From: UBA10001 sp964349095
GTDB lineage: Bacteria > Patescibacteriota > Patescibacteriia > Veblenbacterales > UBA10138
Length of the DNA: 64,000 nucleotides
NCBI GenBank assembly: GCA_964349095.1
Contig: CAYGFD010000001.1
Span: forward strand, 1-64,000
Direction: 5' to 3'
Positions 49,520-57,035 of the stretch are shown piece by piece. Position numbers and translations under genes: made by a program. Position 1 is the stretch's first letter, and every line of letters begins with the position of its first letter. The notes below the pieces were generated by a model that saw nothing but the letters and a program-made list of their open reading frames with translations, made no database searches and was not told where the DNA came from.

Positions 49520-49927
49520 TCACAGAATCACATAAGCTTGGGTAATTAGGAGAATGATAACTGAGCAAAAAAATGACCAGTATATTGAATGAATCTTGTA
49601 ATCAACCAGTCGATAGTCCCGGACTAATCCCGGTGACTCGGGGTCTGTGGTTAGGACGTAGGTTGCTAGTCCTATGAATAAAAGAATTCCGACAATCACG
49701 GGCACGATGGGGGCCAGCAAGATTAAAACAAGATAGTCAGGATTTACAGCCTCGGCCAGGGAAGTGAAGTTCAGTGTGGTTAAAATAAATAGAAGAACTA
49801 AAGCGAAGCTAATGAAAACAATTGCCGTAATGGCAAGGTTGCGACCCATGTCGTAGGTTTTAACGATTCTTATAAATACCAACGACATAAAAGCCACAAG
49901 GGCTGAGATAATCCATAAGGCATTCAT
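49520..49927 (-). CDS. Orphan 135-residue membrane protein
   Basis: A protein with four hydrophobic helices (about residues 3-20, 31-52, 66-92 and 114-133) and a charged loop with TTDPESPGLVRDYRLVDYK before the last one. No family is recognised. A GAGAGG Shine-Dalgarno lies about 6 nt before ATG 49927. It heads a tandem array of two minus-strand orphans and has its own terminator. The DNA is GC-richer than the flanking core genes. Confidence 0.7.
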   Translation of the reverse strand: MNALWIISALVAFMSLVFIRIVKTYDMGRNLAITAIVFISFALVLLFILTTLNFTSLAEAVNPDYLVLILLAPIVPVIVGILLFIGLATYVLTTDPESPGLVRDYRLVDYKIHSIYWSFFCSVIILLITQAYVIL

Positions 49928-49966
49928 TTCATCCTCTCTAATTGGTTATGAACAGTGTTTTTTGCC

Positions 49967-49995
49967 ACCTTATCACCTCATTATTTAATAGGCAA
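49967..49995 (-). promoter_or_regulatory. Possible promoter of the 135-residue orphan
   Basis: On the minus strand TTGCCT (49990-49995) and TAAGGT (49967-49972), 17 bp apart, with a leader of about 33 nt. The match is weaker than in its relatives. Confidence 0.5.
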
Positions 49996-50026
49996 TAGTT
50001 ACTACTTCGTATATTTTACAATATTC

Positions 50027-50055
50027 TTGACATAAATGTCATAATATGATATAAT
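50027..50055 (+). promoter_or_regulatory. Perfect consensus promoter, near-leaderless
   Basis: TTGACA (50027-50032), 17 bp, TATAAT (50050-50055): a full match to the sigma-70 consensus. ATG 50066 follows the -10 by 11 nt, so the leader is about 4 nt. Confidence 0.92.
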
Positions 50056-50065
50056 TAAGTGGTAT

Positions 50066-51187
50066 ATGAGTGCAGATCAAGGTTCAATTCTTGATAAAAT
50101 CATTTCAACACAACAGTTTTCCAGAAAGGAACATTTTCGTCCCCAGGAGGTTCTGGCAGAAATAATGCGAAGTTTGAATGAAAGAGAGGCGCAAGTTGTT
50201 ATGCGCCGTTTTGGTTTACCCGATAATGAGCACGAAACTCTGGAAAGTGTTGGTAAAAGCTTCAATATTACTCGCGAAAGGGTAAGGCAGATAGAAAAGT
50301 TGGTCATAAATAAGATAAAAGCGAACGATAAGATGCAGGATCTGCTAAGTCCGGTACGAGCGGTTATAGTGGAAACTTTAGAAACAGAAGGCGGGGCCAT
50401 GACCGAGGATCATTTACTTAAGTCACTAAATGACACATCTTCCCAAGATGTTCCTAAAAATACCCTGTCGTTTTATTTGAACTTTTTACTTGATGATGTC
50501 GTTTCTAAAATTAGTGATGAAAATTTTTTGGATGCCTGGATGCTCAAGACCGCGTCGCTTGATGCTCTGAAAAACCTCAGCAATATTGCAAAAACAATAT
50601 TGGAAAAAGCTAATCGACCACTATCCGACGAAATTTTATGGCATGAAATGTCCAAAGTAGGGAATTTATTATCTCCTCTAGGTGACGCGCTTACCGATGT
50701 TCGGGTGACGGTTTCGCTTTTGGAAATTTCTAATGATATTAAGCGTAATCCGTATGGTGAATGGGGGTTAACTGTTTGGGACACTATCACTCCTAAGCGA
50801 ATGAGTGATAAAATATACTTAGTACTAAAGAAAAAGGGGAGCCCCTTACATTTTAGGGAAATTACCAATCTAATTAACGATCAAAAGTTTGATCATAAAC
50901 AGGCGCACGCACCTACGGTGCACAACGAGTTGATTTTGGATAGTCGTTTTGTGTTGGTGGGTCGTGGAATCTACGCTTTATCAGAGTGGGGATACAAGCC
51001 CGGCGCAGTGGCGGATGTGATCGTTGAGATTATAAAGCAAAAAGGTCCGCTTACTAGAGACGAGGTTGTGACTGAAGTATTATCGCGTAGAGTTGTACAA
51101 GCTGGTACAATTCATTTAGCTCTAACTAACAAAAAAATATTTATAAGAAACGAGCAGGGTAAATATACTCTAGCTAATCAAAATTAA
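50066..51187 (+). CDS. Sigma-70 region 4 / HARE-HTH fusion regulator
   Basis: A 373-residue protein. Residues about 28-85 form a sigma-70 region 4: LNEREAQVVMRRFGLPD, then ESVGKSFNITRERVRQIEKLVINKI, the -35 recognition helix. Regions 1 to 3 are absent, so it cannot melt promoters like a full sigma factor. The C-terminal part is two HARE/winged-helix-like units: KRMSDKIYLVLKKKGSPLHFREITNLI and VIVEIIKQKGPLTRDEVVTEVL, as in RNA polymerase delta. It may modulate RNA polymerase at particular promoters. It is expressed from a perfect promoter. Confidence 0.85.
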   Translation: MSADQGSILDKIISTQQFSRKEHFRPQEVLAEIMRSLNEREAQVVMRRFGLPDNEHETLESVGKSFNITRERVRQIEKLVINKIKANDKMQDLLSPVRAVIVETLETEGGAMTEDHLLKSLNDTSSQDVPKNTLSFYLNFLLDDVVSKISDENFLDAWMLKTASLDALKNLSNIAKTILEKANRPLSDEILWHEMSKVGNLLSPLGDALTDVRVTVSLLEISNDIKRNPYGEWGLTVWDTITPKRMSDKIYLVLKKKGSPLHFREITNLINDQKFDHKQAHAPTVHNELILDSRFVLVGRGIYALSEWGYKPGAVADVIVEIIKQKGPLTRDEVVTEVLSRRVVQAGTIHLALTNKKIFIRNEQGKYTLANQN

Positions 51188-51196
51188 AACTAAACT

Positions 51197-52603
51197 ATGG
51201 ATTGGGAGGCAATCCGGATCTCAATTGAACAATTTACTAATTTAGGCCCTTTAGAACAGCAGTGGTGGATATTCACACACGGCGGTTGGGCGCTTATTTT
51301 ATTTATTGGAGTTCCGTTGTGGCTAAAGGAAAGGTTAAGGAGAAAACGCATCGAGCATATCGAGCATACTAAGTATGTTTTGTTAGCCTTGGACGTACCA
51401 AAAGGTACCGAACAATCACCGAAGGCTGTGGAAAGTATTTTTACTGCTTTGGCTGGTGCGCATAGTCATGGTAATTTAATTGAGCATTATTGGGATGGCC
51501 ATGTTCAGGAGCCATTTAGTTTTGAAATAGCTTCTCTAGGCGGTTATATTCAATTTTTTGTTAGAACCCCAGAACAATTTCGTGATCTGGTGGAGGCGGC
51601 AATTTATGCTCAGTATCCGGACGCTGAAATTATTGAGAGTGAGGACTACGTCGATCGTATTCCGTCTTTTTATGATACTGAAGAATTTGACTTGTGGGGA
51701 ACGGAATTAACATTTACTAATAAAAATTATTTTCCCATTAGAACTTATCCGGAATTTGAGCACACCGCTAGTGAAGATTTTAAGGATCCAATGGCTGGTA
51801 TTTTGGAAATATTATCGCGTGTTCATCCAGATGAGGATGTTTGGTTGCAATTTTTAGTGACGCCGATAGAAGATGAGTGGAAAGAAGAGGGTTTAGCGGT
51901 AGTAGAAAAAATGGCTGGCGTCACACATGCAGCTCATAAACCAGGGGTAGCGGCGAGAATGGGCAGTGGTTTAGTGGAAACACTGAGGGTAATGGGACAC
52001 TCATTAATACCTTATAATAAGGATGAGGAGACTCATACCACAGAGAAATCTACGACCAATGATAAAAGAGTAACGCCTGGGCAGAAAGTAATAATGGAAG
52101 CGATTGAGAAGAAAATTGCTAAAATTGGATTTAGAGTAAAACCTAGAATGATTTATTGGGGAAGGCGCGAAACTTTCACTAAGGGCAGAGGAGTAGCCGC
52201 AGTTATGGGAGCTATTCAACAATTTAATACTTTAAATTTAAATGGTTTTAAACCATCAAAATTGGTTACTACTAAAGCCAACTATTTTTTGGTTAAAAGT
52301 AGGATAACAAAACGTCAGAGAAAAGTTTTGATTGCTTATAAACGTCGTGACCCGTTTCGAGGTGCTGGGCCAGGGATTATTTTAAATACTGAAGAATTAG
52401 CAACGGTATTCCATTTCCCAGTCGCAACAGTTAAAGCACCGTTGGTGAGAAAAACCGAGTTGAAAAAGTCGGAGCCACCTTTTGCACTCCCTGTGTTTAG
52501 AAGTCAGGGTCGGGTGCAGGTAGACTCTCAAGTTAATAGAGGTGATGAACCTTCTCGAAAGACGGGTGGCGGATCACCAACTAATTTACCGATTATTGAA
52601 TAA
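51197..52603 (+). CDS. N-terminal partner of a split VirB4/TraG-like system
   Basis: A 468-residue protein with one membrane helix near residues 28-45. The soluble part is related to the N-terminal domain of the 848-residue ATPase at 40703: LNTEELATVFHFPVATVKAP matches LNTEELATIYHFPLPSTETP there. No Walker motif is present. It lies 2 bp before the separate ATPase gene, so the pair corresponds to one protein elsewhere in the window. The function is likely as scaffold or membrane anchor of the motor. Confidence 0.78.
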   Translation: MDWEAIRISIEQFTNLGPLEQQWWIFTHGGWALILFIGVPLWLKERLRRKRIEHIEHTKYVLLALDVPKGTEQSPKAVESIFTALAGAHSHGNLIEHYWDGHVQEPFSFEIASLGGYIQFFVRTPEQFRDLVEAAIYAQYPDAEIIESEDYVDRIPSFYDTEEFDLWGTELTFTNKNYFPIRTYPEFEHTASEDFKDPMAGILEILSRVHPDEDVWLQFLVTPIEDEWKEEGLAVVEKMAGVTHAAHKPGVAARMGSGLVETLRVMGHSLIPYNKDEETHTTEKSTTNDKRVTPGQKVIMEAIEKKIAKIGFRVKPRMIYWGRRETFTKGRGVAAVMGAIQQFNTLNLNGFKPSKLVTTKANYFLVKSRITKRQRKVLIAYKRRDPFRGAGPGIILNTEELATVFHFPVATVKAPLVRKTELKKSEPPFALPVFRSQGRVQVDSQVNRGDEPSRKTGGGSPTNLPIIE

Positions 52604-52605
52604 TT

Positions 52606-54381
52606 ATGGCAGTAGTAGACAAACAAAACGATATCGTACCGTTTGCGCAGACTAGTTTTCGCAACCATAATGTTAAGTTTGGAATTAAACTCGATGATCG
52701 TCGTCGACATGTTTATATAGTTGGTAAGACTGGTATGGGAAAGACCGTAGTTTTGGAAAACATGATTACGGCCGATATTCGAAATGGACACGGGTTAGCG
52801 GTAGTAGATCCACACGGCGATTTAGTGCAAAAAATTCTTGAAACTATTCCAGCCCATCGCATTAACGATGTTATTTATTTCAATCCGTCAGATATTGATT
52901 ACCCTGTTGCTTTCAACGTTTTAGAGCAAGTGGATCCTCGTTACCGTCACTTGGTAGCGTCTGGTCTGGTTGGTGTCTTTAAGAAAATTTGGGCAGATTC
53001 CTGGGGGCCGCGACTGGAGTACATATTGAGAAATGCCATTTTATCGTTATTGGAATATCCCAGCTCAACTTTGCTAGGTATCACCAGAATTTTAGTAGAT
53101 AAAAAATATAGAAAGAAAGTTTTGGAACAGGTTACCGATCCGGTTGTTCGGTCGTTTTGGCTAGACGAGTATGAGAACTACAATGAGAAATTTAGAGTTG
53201 AGGCAGTATCGCCAATCCAGAATAAGATAGGACAATTTTTATCGTCATCAATTATTAGAAATATTGTCGGTCAGCCCAAATCAACGCTCGATGTTAGAGA
53301 TATAATGGATAATGAAAAAATACTTCTACTGGACTTGGCTAAGGGAAAGATCGGTGAAGATAACGCTTCGCTACTGGGAGCTATGATGATAACCAAGATG
53401 CAACTGGCCGCGATGAGTAGAATTGATATACCAGAAATGGAAAGAAAGGATTTCTTCCTATACGTTGATGAGTTCCAAAACTTTATAACAGATTCTTTTG
53501 CCAATATTTTATCGGAGGCGCGAAAATATCGCCTTAACTTAATTATGGCTCATCAATACATCGAGCAACTGGGCGATGTAGTAAAGGCCGCGGTATTTGG
53601 TAACGTCGGGACAATTATTTGTTTTAGAATCGGGGCTGAAGACGCGGAGTTTTTGGAAAAAGAATTTGAGCCCATATTCATGCAGAATGATTTAGTTAAC
53701 TTGCCGAAGTTTCATGTTTATTTGAAATTAATGATTGATGGAATTACTTCTGACCCATTTAGCGCTAACACTCTTCCGCCTGTCGCGCAGTTGACTGGCA
53801 ATAAAGCAAAAGTAATAAAAGTTTCTCGGGAACGCTATAGTAATAAGAGGGAAGAGGTTGAGGAAAAAATATTGCGATGGTCTGGTGTGGAGGATGTCTT
53901 TAAAGCCACGGCCCATCAGGAGAGTAAAAGCATTCCAGATGAGGATAAGATGTTTAAGTCCGCTCCAGCTAGAAAAAAAACAGAAAATAAAGAGTCGGAA
54001 GATTTGTTTGAGAGTCAGTGTTGGGTTTGTGGAAAAAAAGTTATGTTACCTTTTGAGCCTGATGGTGTGCGTCCGGTATATTGCAAGGAAGATATAAAGA
54101 AGGTGCGGCAGGGTCTGATTCCTAAACCAAAACCGCCATTGCAAGTAAAATCGCATCAAGTCGAGAAGCAGATTGTGGAGGATCAGGTAAAGCCGGTTAG
54201 CATCCCGCACGATGTAATAGTAAGGGATACAGGACCGTCGGTTTCATTGCAGGAGTTATTAAAAAAAGCCCAACCACGCCATGAGACTAAGAATATTTCT
54301 CAGTCGCCTCAGCCGATTTTAGCTGAGTCGTCTGACACTAGTTTAAGTAGCTTAAAGCCCGGGCAGGTAGTTCGTTTTTAA
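52606..54381 (+). CDS. VirB4/TraG-like type IV secretion ATPase with zinc ribbon
   Basis: A 591-residue motor protein. Walker A is IVGKTGMGKTVVLENM, then VVDPHGDLVQ, and the Walker B-like motif is LYVDEFQNF; the motor is clearly paralogous to the C-terminal half of the 848-residue protein. The C-terminal 150 residues are extra: they contain a CWVCGKK...RPVYCKED zinc ribbon (CxxC, then a late Cys) followed by a long, Pro/Gln/Ser-rich tail. It should hydrolyse ATP for DNA or protein transfer at the membrane. The last base is 1 bp from the isomerase gene, so the two units are transcribed together. Confidence 0.85.
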   Translation: MAVVDKQNDIVPFAQTSFRNHNVKFGIKLDDRRRHVYIVGKTGMGKTVVLENMITADIRNGHGLAVVDPHGDLVQKILETIPAHRINDVIYFNPSDIDYPVAFNVLEQVDPRYRHLVASGLVGVFKKIWADSWGPRLEYILRNAILSLLEYPSSTLLGITRILVDKKYRKKVLEQVTDPVVRSFWLDEYENYNEKFRVEAVSPIQNKIGQFLSSSIIRNIVGQPKSTLDVRDIMDNEKILLLDLAKGKIGEDNASLLGAMMITKMQLAAMSRIDIPEMERKDFFLYVDEFQNFITDSFANILSEARKYRLNLIMAHQYIEQLGDVVKAAVFGNVGTIICFRIGAEDAEFLEKEFEPIFMQNDLVNLPKFHVYLKLMIDGITSDPFSANTLPPVAQLTGNKAKVIKVSRERYSNKREEVEEKILRWSGVEDVFKATAHQESKSIPDEDKMFKSAPARKKTENKESEDLFESQCWVCGKKVMLPFEPDGVRPVYCKEDIKKVRQGLIPKPKPPLQVKSHQVEKQIVEDQVKPVSIPHDVIVRDTGPSVSLQELLKKAQPRHETKNISQSPQPILAESSDTSLSSLKPGQVVRF

Positions 54382-54382
54382 T

Positions 54383-55309
54383 ATGAATAAAATTATCAAA
54401 AATATTTCAAGTATAAAAGTTCAGGGCGCAACCAAGGTGGCGTTCACATCTTTATTACTGGTCAAAAATTCTTTAAGAAAATTATCGTGGCCGCCTCAAA
54501 AAAAATCTTTTGATCTGGTTGCTGACCAGGCAGGCCTGATTGGTAGATTGCGATCTACTGAACCACTGACGAGAAATTTAATCCGCTGGTTATTGCTTGA
54601 GGCCTTTACCATCTACAAGAAAAACAATAATCGAGAAAATTTTAATAAATATTTGAACGCGCTATATAACAGGGCGATTGGACATTATGCCGATGTCGAA
54701 GATAGTATTGTTCGAACGGCTTTAAAAAAGATAAATGATGGTGATAATGTTTTTACGCATTGCCACTCCAGTTTAGTTGAGAAGATATTAATCGCGGCTA
54801 AGCAATCTGGAAAAAAAATTACCGTGTATCATACAGAAACCAGACCTTTATTTCAAGGGAGGATTACCGAGAAAAATTTGCGTAAGGCTGGTGTTAAGTC
54901 ATTCATGGTTGCAGATTCAGCTGCCGCTTATTTAGTATCCAAGCACTCGGGTGACGATATTAGTATTGATTTGGTTGTCTTGGGCGCAGACGCCCTCTTG
55001 GCTGATGGCAGTGTTATTAACAAGATTGGTAGTTTTGGTATCGCACTGGCTGCGTATGACTCTAAAATACCAGTTTATGTTGCAAGTAGTTTGTTAAAGT
55101 TTGATATAGATTCCACAACTAAAATTGAAATGAGGAGTTCGGGGGAGATTTGGCCAAACCATCCTAGTAAAACACGTATTTTAAATTATGCCTTTGACCG
55201 CATCCCTGCTAAAATGATTACAGAAATTATTTGTGAAAACGGGGCTGTAAAGCCTAAATCGATTTCTAAATTAGCTAAAAAACAATATGCGAAATTATTT
55301 AATTATTAA
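54383..55309 (+). CDS. Ribose-1,5-bisphosphate isomerase (eIF2B-like)
   Basis: A 308-residue enzyme that converts ribose-1,5-bisphosphate to ribulose-1,5-bisphosphate, the second step of AMP salvage. It belongs to the eIF2B/MtnA family. The catalytic Cys is in FTHCHSS and the Asp in VLGADALLADGSVINKIG, both as in the archaeal enzymes. RPLFQGRITEKNL matches the phosphate-binding arm. Its identity is strengthened by RuBisCO and AMP phosphorylase downstream. MtnA is an alternative, but the context and the missing MtnA motifs argue against it. Confidence 0.88.
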   Translation: MNKIIKNISSIKVQGATKVAFTSLLLVKNSLRKLSWPPQKKSFDLVADQAGLIGRLRSTEPLTRNLIRWLLLEAFTIYKKNNNRENFNKYLNALYNRAIGHYADVEDSIVRTALKKINDGDNVFTHCHSSLVEKILIAAKQSGKKITVYHTETRPLFQGRITEKNLRKAGVKSFMVADSAAAYLVSKHSGDDISIDLVVLGADALLADGSVINKIGSFGIALAAYDSKIPVYVASSLLKFDIDSTTKIEMRSSGEIWPNHPSKTRILNYAFDRIPAKMITEIICENGAVKPKSISKLAKKQYAKLFNY

Positions 55310-55318
55310 TCCATCGCT

Positions 55319-55726
55319 ATGTCACTAAAGATGAAAACTGCTGAAAAATTGAATATCGTTAGAGGTCAGCCACGACTTAGAAAGATGTGGTATACATACA
55401 TAACGCTTGTCAGTATAAACATTATTTTGGTTTTAATTAATTTATCAAACCATTACTTCAGTAGCCTTAAAGATGCTGACAATTCAGAAAAATTGATATT
55501 TGCAATCTTGGCTTTGCTTGTGCTGACTTGGTTAATTATTGTCCTTATAGGTGCGTACAGATTGAGCCGTTGGGTAGGTATTTTTTACATACTTGGATTA
55601 TTGGAGGCTATAGGGAATTTTAATATTTTAGCAATAATATTTACAGGTTTAGTAATTTATTTTTATTATTATATTTCTAATAAAGTTGAGTTACTTGGAA
55701 ATACACCAGTTACAAGTAAGTCGTAA
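55319..55726 (+). CDS. Unknown membrane protein inside the AMP-salvage cluster
   Basis: A 135-residue protein with four hydrophobic segments (about 27-44, 61-80, 83-102 and 106-122), starting MSLKMKTAEKLNIVRGQPRL. No family is recognised. It lies between the isomerase and RuBisCO genes, 9 bp after the former, with no sign of its own promoter. A role in the AMP route is not evident; it may be a chance insertion. Confidence 0.6.
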   Translation: MSLKMKTAEKLNIVRGQPRLRKMWYTYITLVSINIILVLINLSNHYFSSLKDADNSEKLIFAILALLVLTWLIIVLIGAYRLSRWVGIFYILGLLEAIGNFNILAIIFTGLVIYFYYYISNKVELLGNTPVTSKS

Positions 55727-55771
55727 TTTATCCTAAAGTCTTGACTCTGTTTAAAAATTATTTAATTAAAT

Positions 55772-57034
55772 ATGGCCGTACAACTAAATTATATTGCCCC
55801 AGATGGGTGGCAACCAAAAAACCCAGACGAAGATTACGTTATCGCCCAGTTTAAAATACAGCTCGCAGCTGGTATTCCCGATAACGTATTTTTAGATGCC
55901 GCTGCATCTGTGGCCGCTGAATCCTCAACCGGGACCTGGACCAAGGTAGAATCAAGGCCGGATTCTGGGATGAAAACCGCAGAAGAATATAAAGCGGTTG
56001 TATTTGATGTTGATAGAAAAAACCACATGTTCAAAGTGGCCTACAGAACCGATTTATTTGAACCAGGAAATATATCTGGATTTTTGGCAGGGCCGGCGGG
56101 AAATATTGCCGGAATGAAAATGGTGCAGGGCTTGAGATTATTTGATGTTCGTTTTCCACGCTCACTGGTAGAGTCATTTCCTGGGCCACGTTTTGGTATA
56201 GCCGGACTTAGAGATATGCTGGGCAGCAAGAATCGCTGGCCAATTATGGGTACAGTTCCTAAACCTAAGGTGGGTAGGTCGGCAACCGAGCAAGCGATGT
56301 TAGCAAGACGTATGTGGCAGGCCGGTGACGGTACTTATGAATTTATTAAGGATGATGAAAATTTAACCAGCTTACCTTTTAATAAATTTGAAGATCGTAC
56401 GCGACAAATATTAGATGTGCAGCGTGAGATTGAGCAGGCGAGTGGAAATAAAAAATTATATTTATGTAATTTAACGCACTCCAACATCGATATTATGATG
56501 GATCGGGCAAACTTGATTAAAGAAAATGGCGGTCGGGTAATGATGATCGATGTTGTTACAACTGGCATGGCGGCCGTTCANNNNNNNNNNNNNNNNNNNN
56601 NNNNNNNNNNNNNNNNNNNNNNNNNNNNNNNNNNNNNNNNNNNNNNNNNNNNNNNNNNNNNNNNNNNNNNNNNNNNNNNNCAAGAGATGCACAACGCAGT
56701 TAATAAGGCCGTTACCGATGCTAATGCTAAGTTTCATAGTTTGGGACAAAACTGGTTTAATGTAAAACCCGTATGGTCAGTGGCCTCTGGGGGTTTACAT
56801 CCGGGTGTATTAGATACGGTTGTTCAAAAATTAGGACCTGATATTTTTATTCAAATGGGCGGCGGTGTTCTCGGCCATCCTTTGGGTGCTGAAAAAGGAG
56901 TTGAGGCGGCGCTTGAGTCCAGACGAGTAGTGATGGCTGGGTATTCTATAAAAGACTATGTGAAACATCATCCTGATTCTGCTCTTGGGCAAGCGGTAAA
57001 GTTGTGGGGGACCGAACCGAAAATAGTCTACTAA
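55772..57034 (+). CDS. rbcL: Ribulose-1,5-bisphosphate carboxylase large chain, form II/III or III-like; internal gap
   Basis: Fixes CO2 onto ribulose-1,5-bisphosphate to make two 3-phosphoglycerates, here as the last step of AMP use. The N-terminal AAESSTGTWT, the GTVPKPKVGRS loop, the carbamylated Lys with metal ligands in FIKDDENL, and ASGGLHPG are all present. A run of 100 Ns replaces about 33 residues in the region that should carry the active-site histidines and part of loop 6. The visible 420-codon span fits a form II/III or III enzyme. A Calvin cycle is not implied: no phosphoribulokinase is seen here. Confidence 0.93.
   Translation: MAVQLNYIAPDGWQPKNPDEDYVIAQFKIQLAAGIPDNVFLDAAASVAAESSTGTWTKVESRPDSGMKTAEEYKAVVFDVDRKNHMFKVAYRTDLFEPGNISGFLAGPAGNIAGMKMVQGLRLFDVRFPRSLVESFPGPRFGIAGLRDMLGSKNRWPIMGTVPKPKVGRSATEQAMLARRMWQAGDGTYEFIKDDENLTSLPFNKFEDRTRQILDVQREIEQASGNKKLYLCNLTHSNIDIMMDRANLIKENGGRVMMIDVVTTGMAAVXXXXXXXXXXXXXXXXXXXXXXXXXXXXXXXXXXQEMHNAVNKAVTDANAKFHSLGQNWFNVKPVWSVASGGLHPGVLDTVVQKLGPDIFIQMGGGVLGHPLGAEKGVEAALESRRVVMAGYSIKDYVKHHPDSALGQAVKLWGTEPKIVY
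56581..56680. other. Assembly gap (100 Ns) inside rbcL
   Basis: A default-length scaffold gap. The frame stays open across it only because the chosen length fits; the real number of missing bases is unknown. Confidence 0.99.
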
Positions 57035-57035
57035 T

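Noticed and set aside
56471..56749. Minus-strand open frame over the RuBisCO gap
   Set aside because: It depends on the Ns and lies fully inside rbcL on the other strand; its sequence shows no family.
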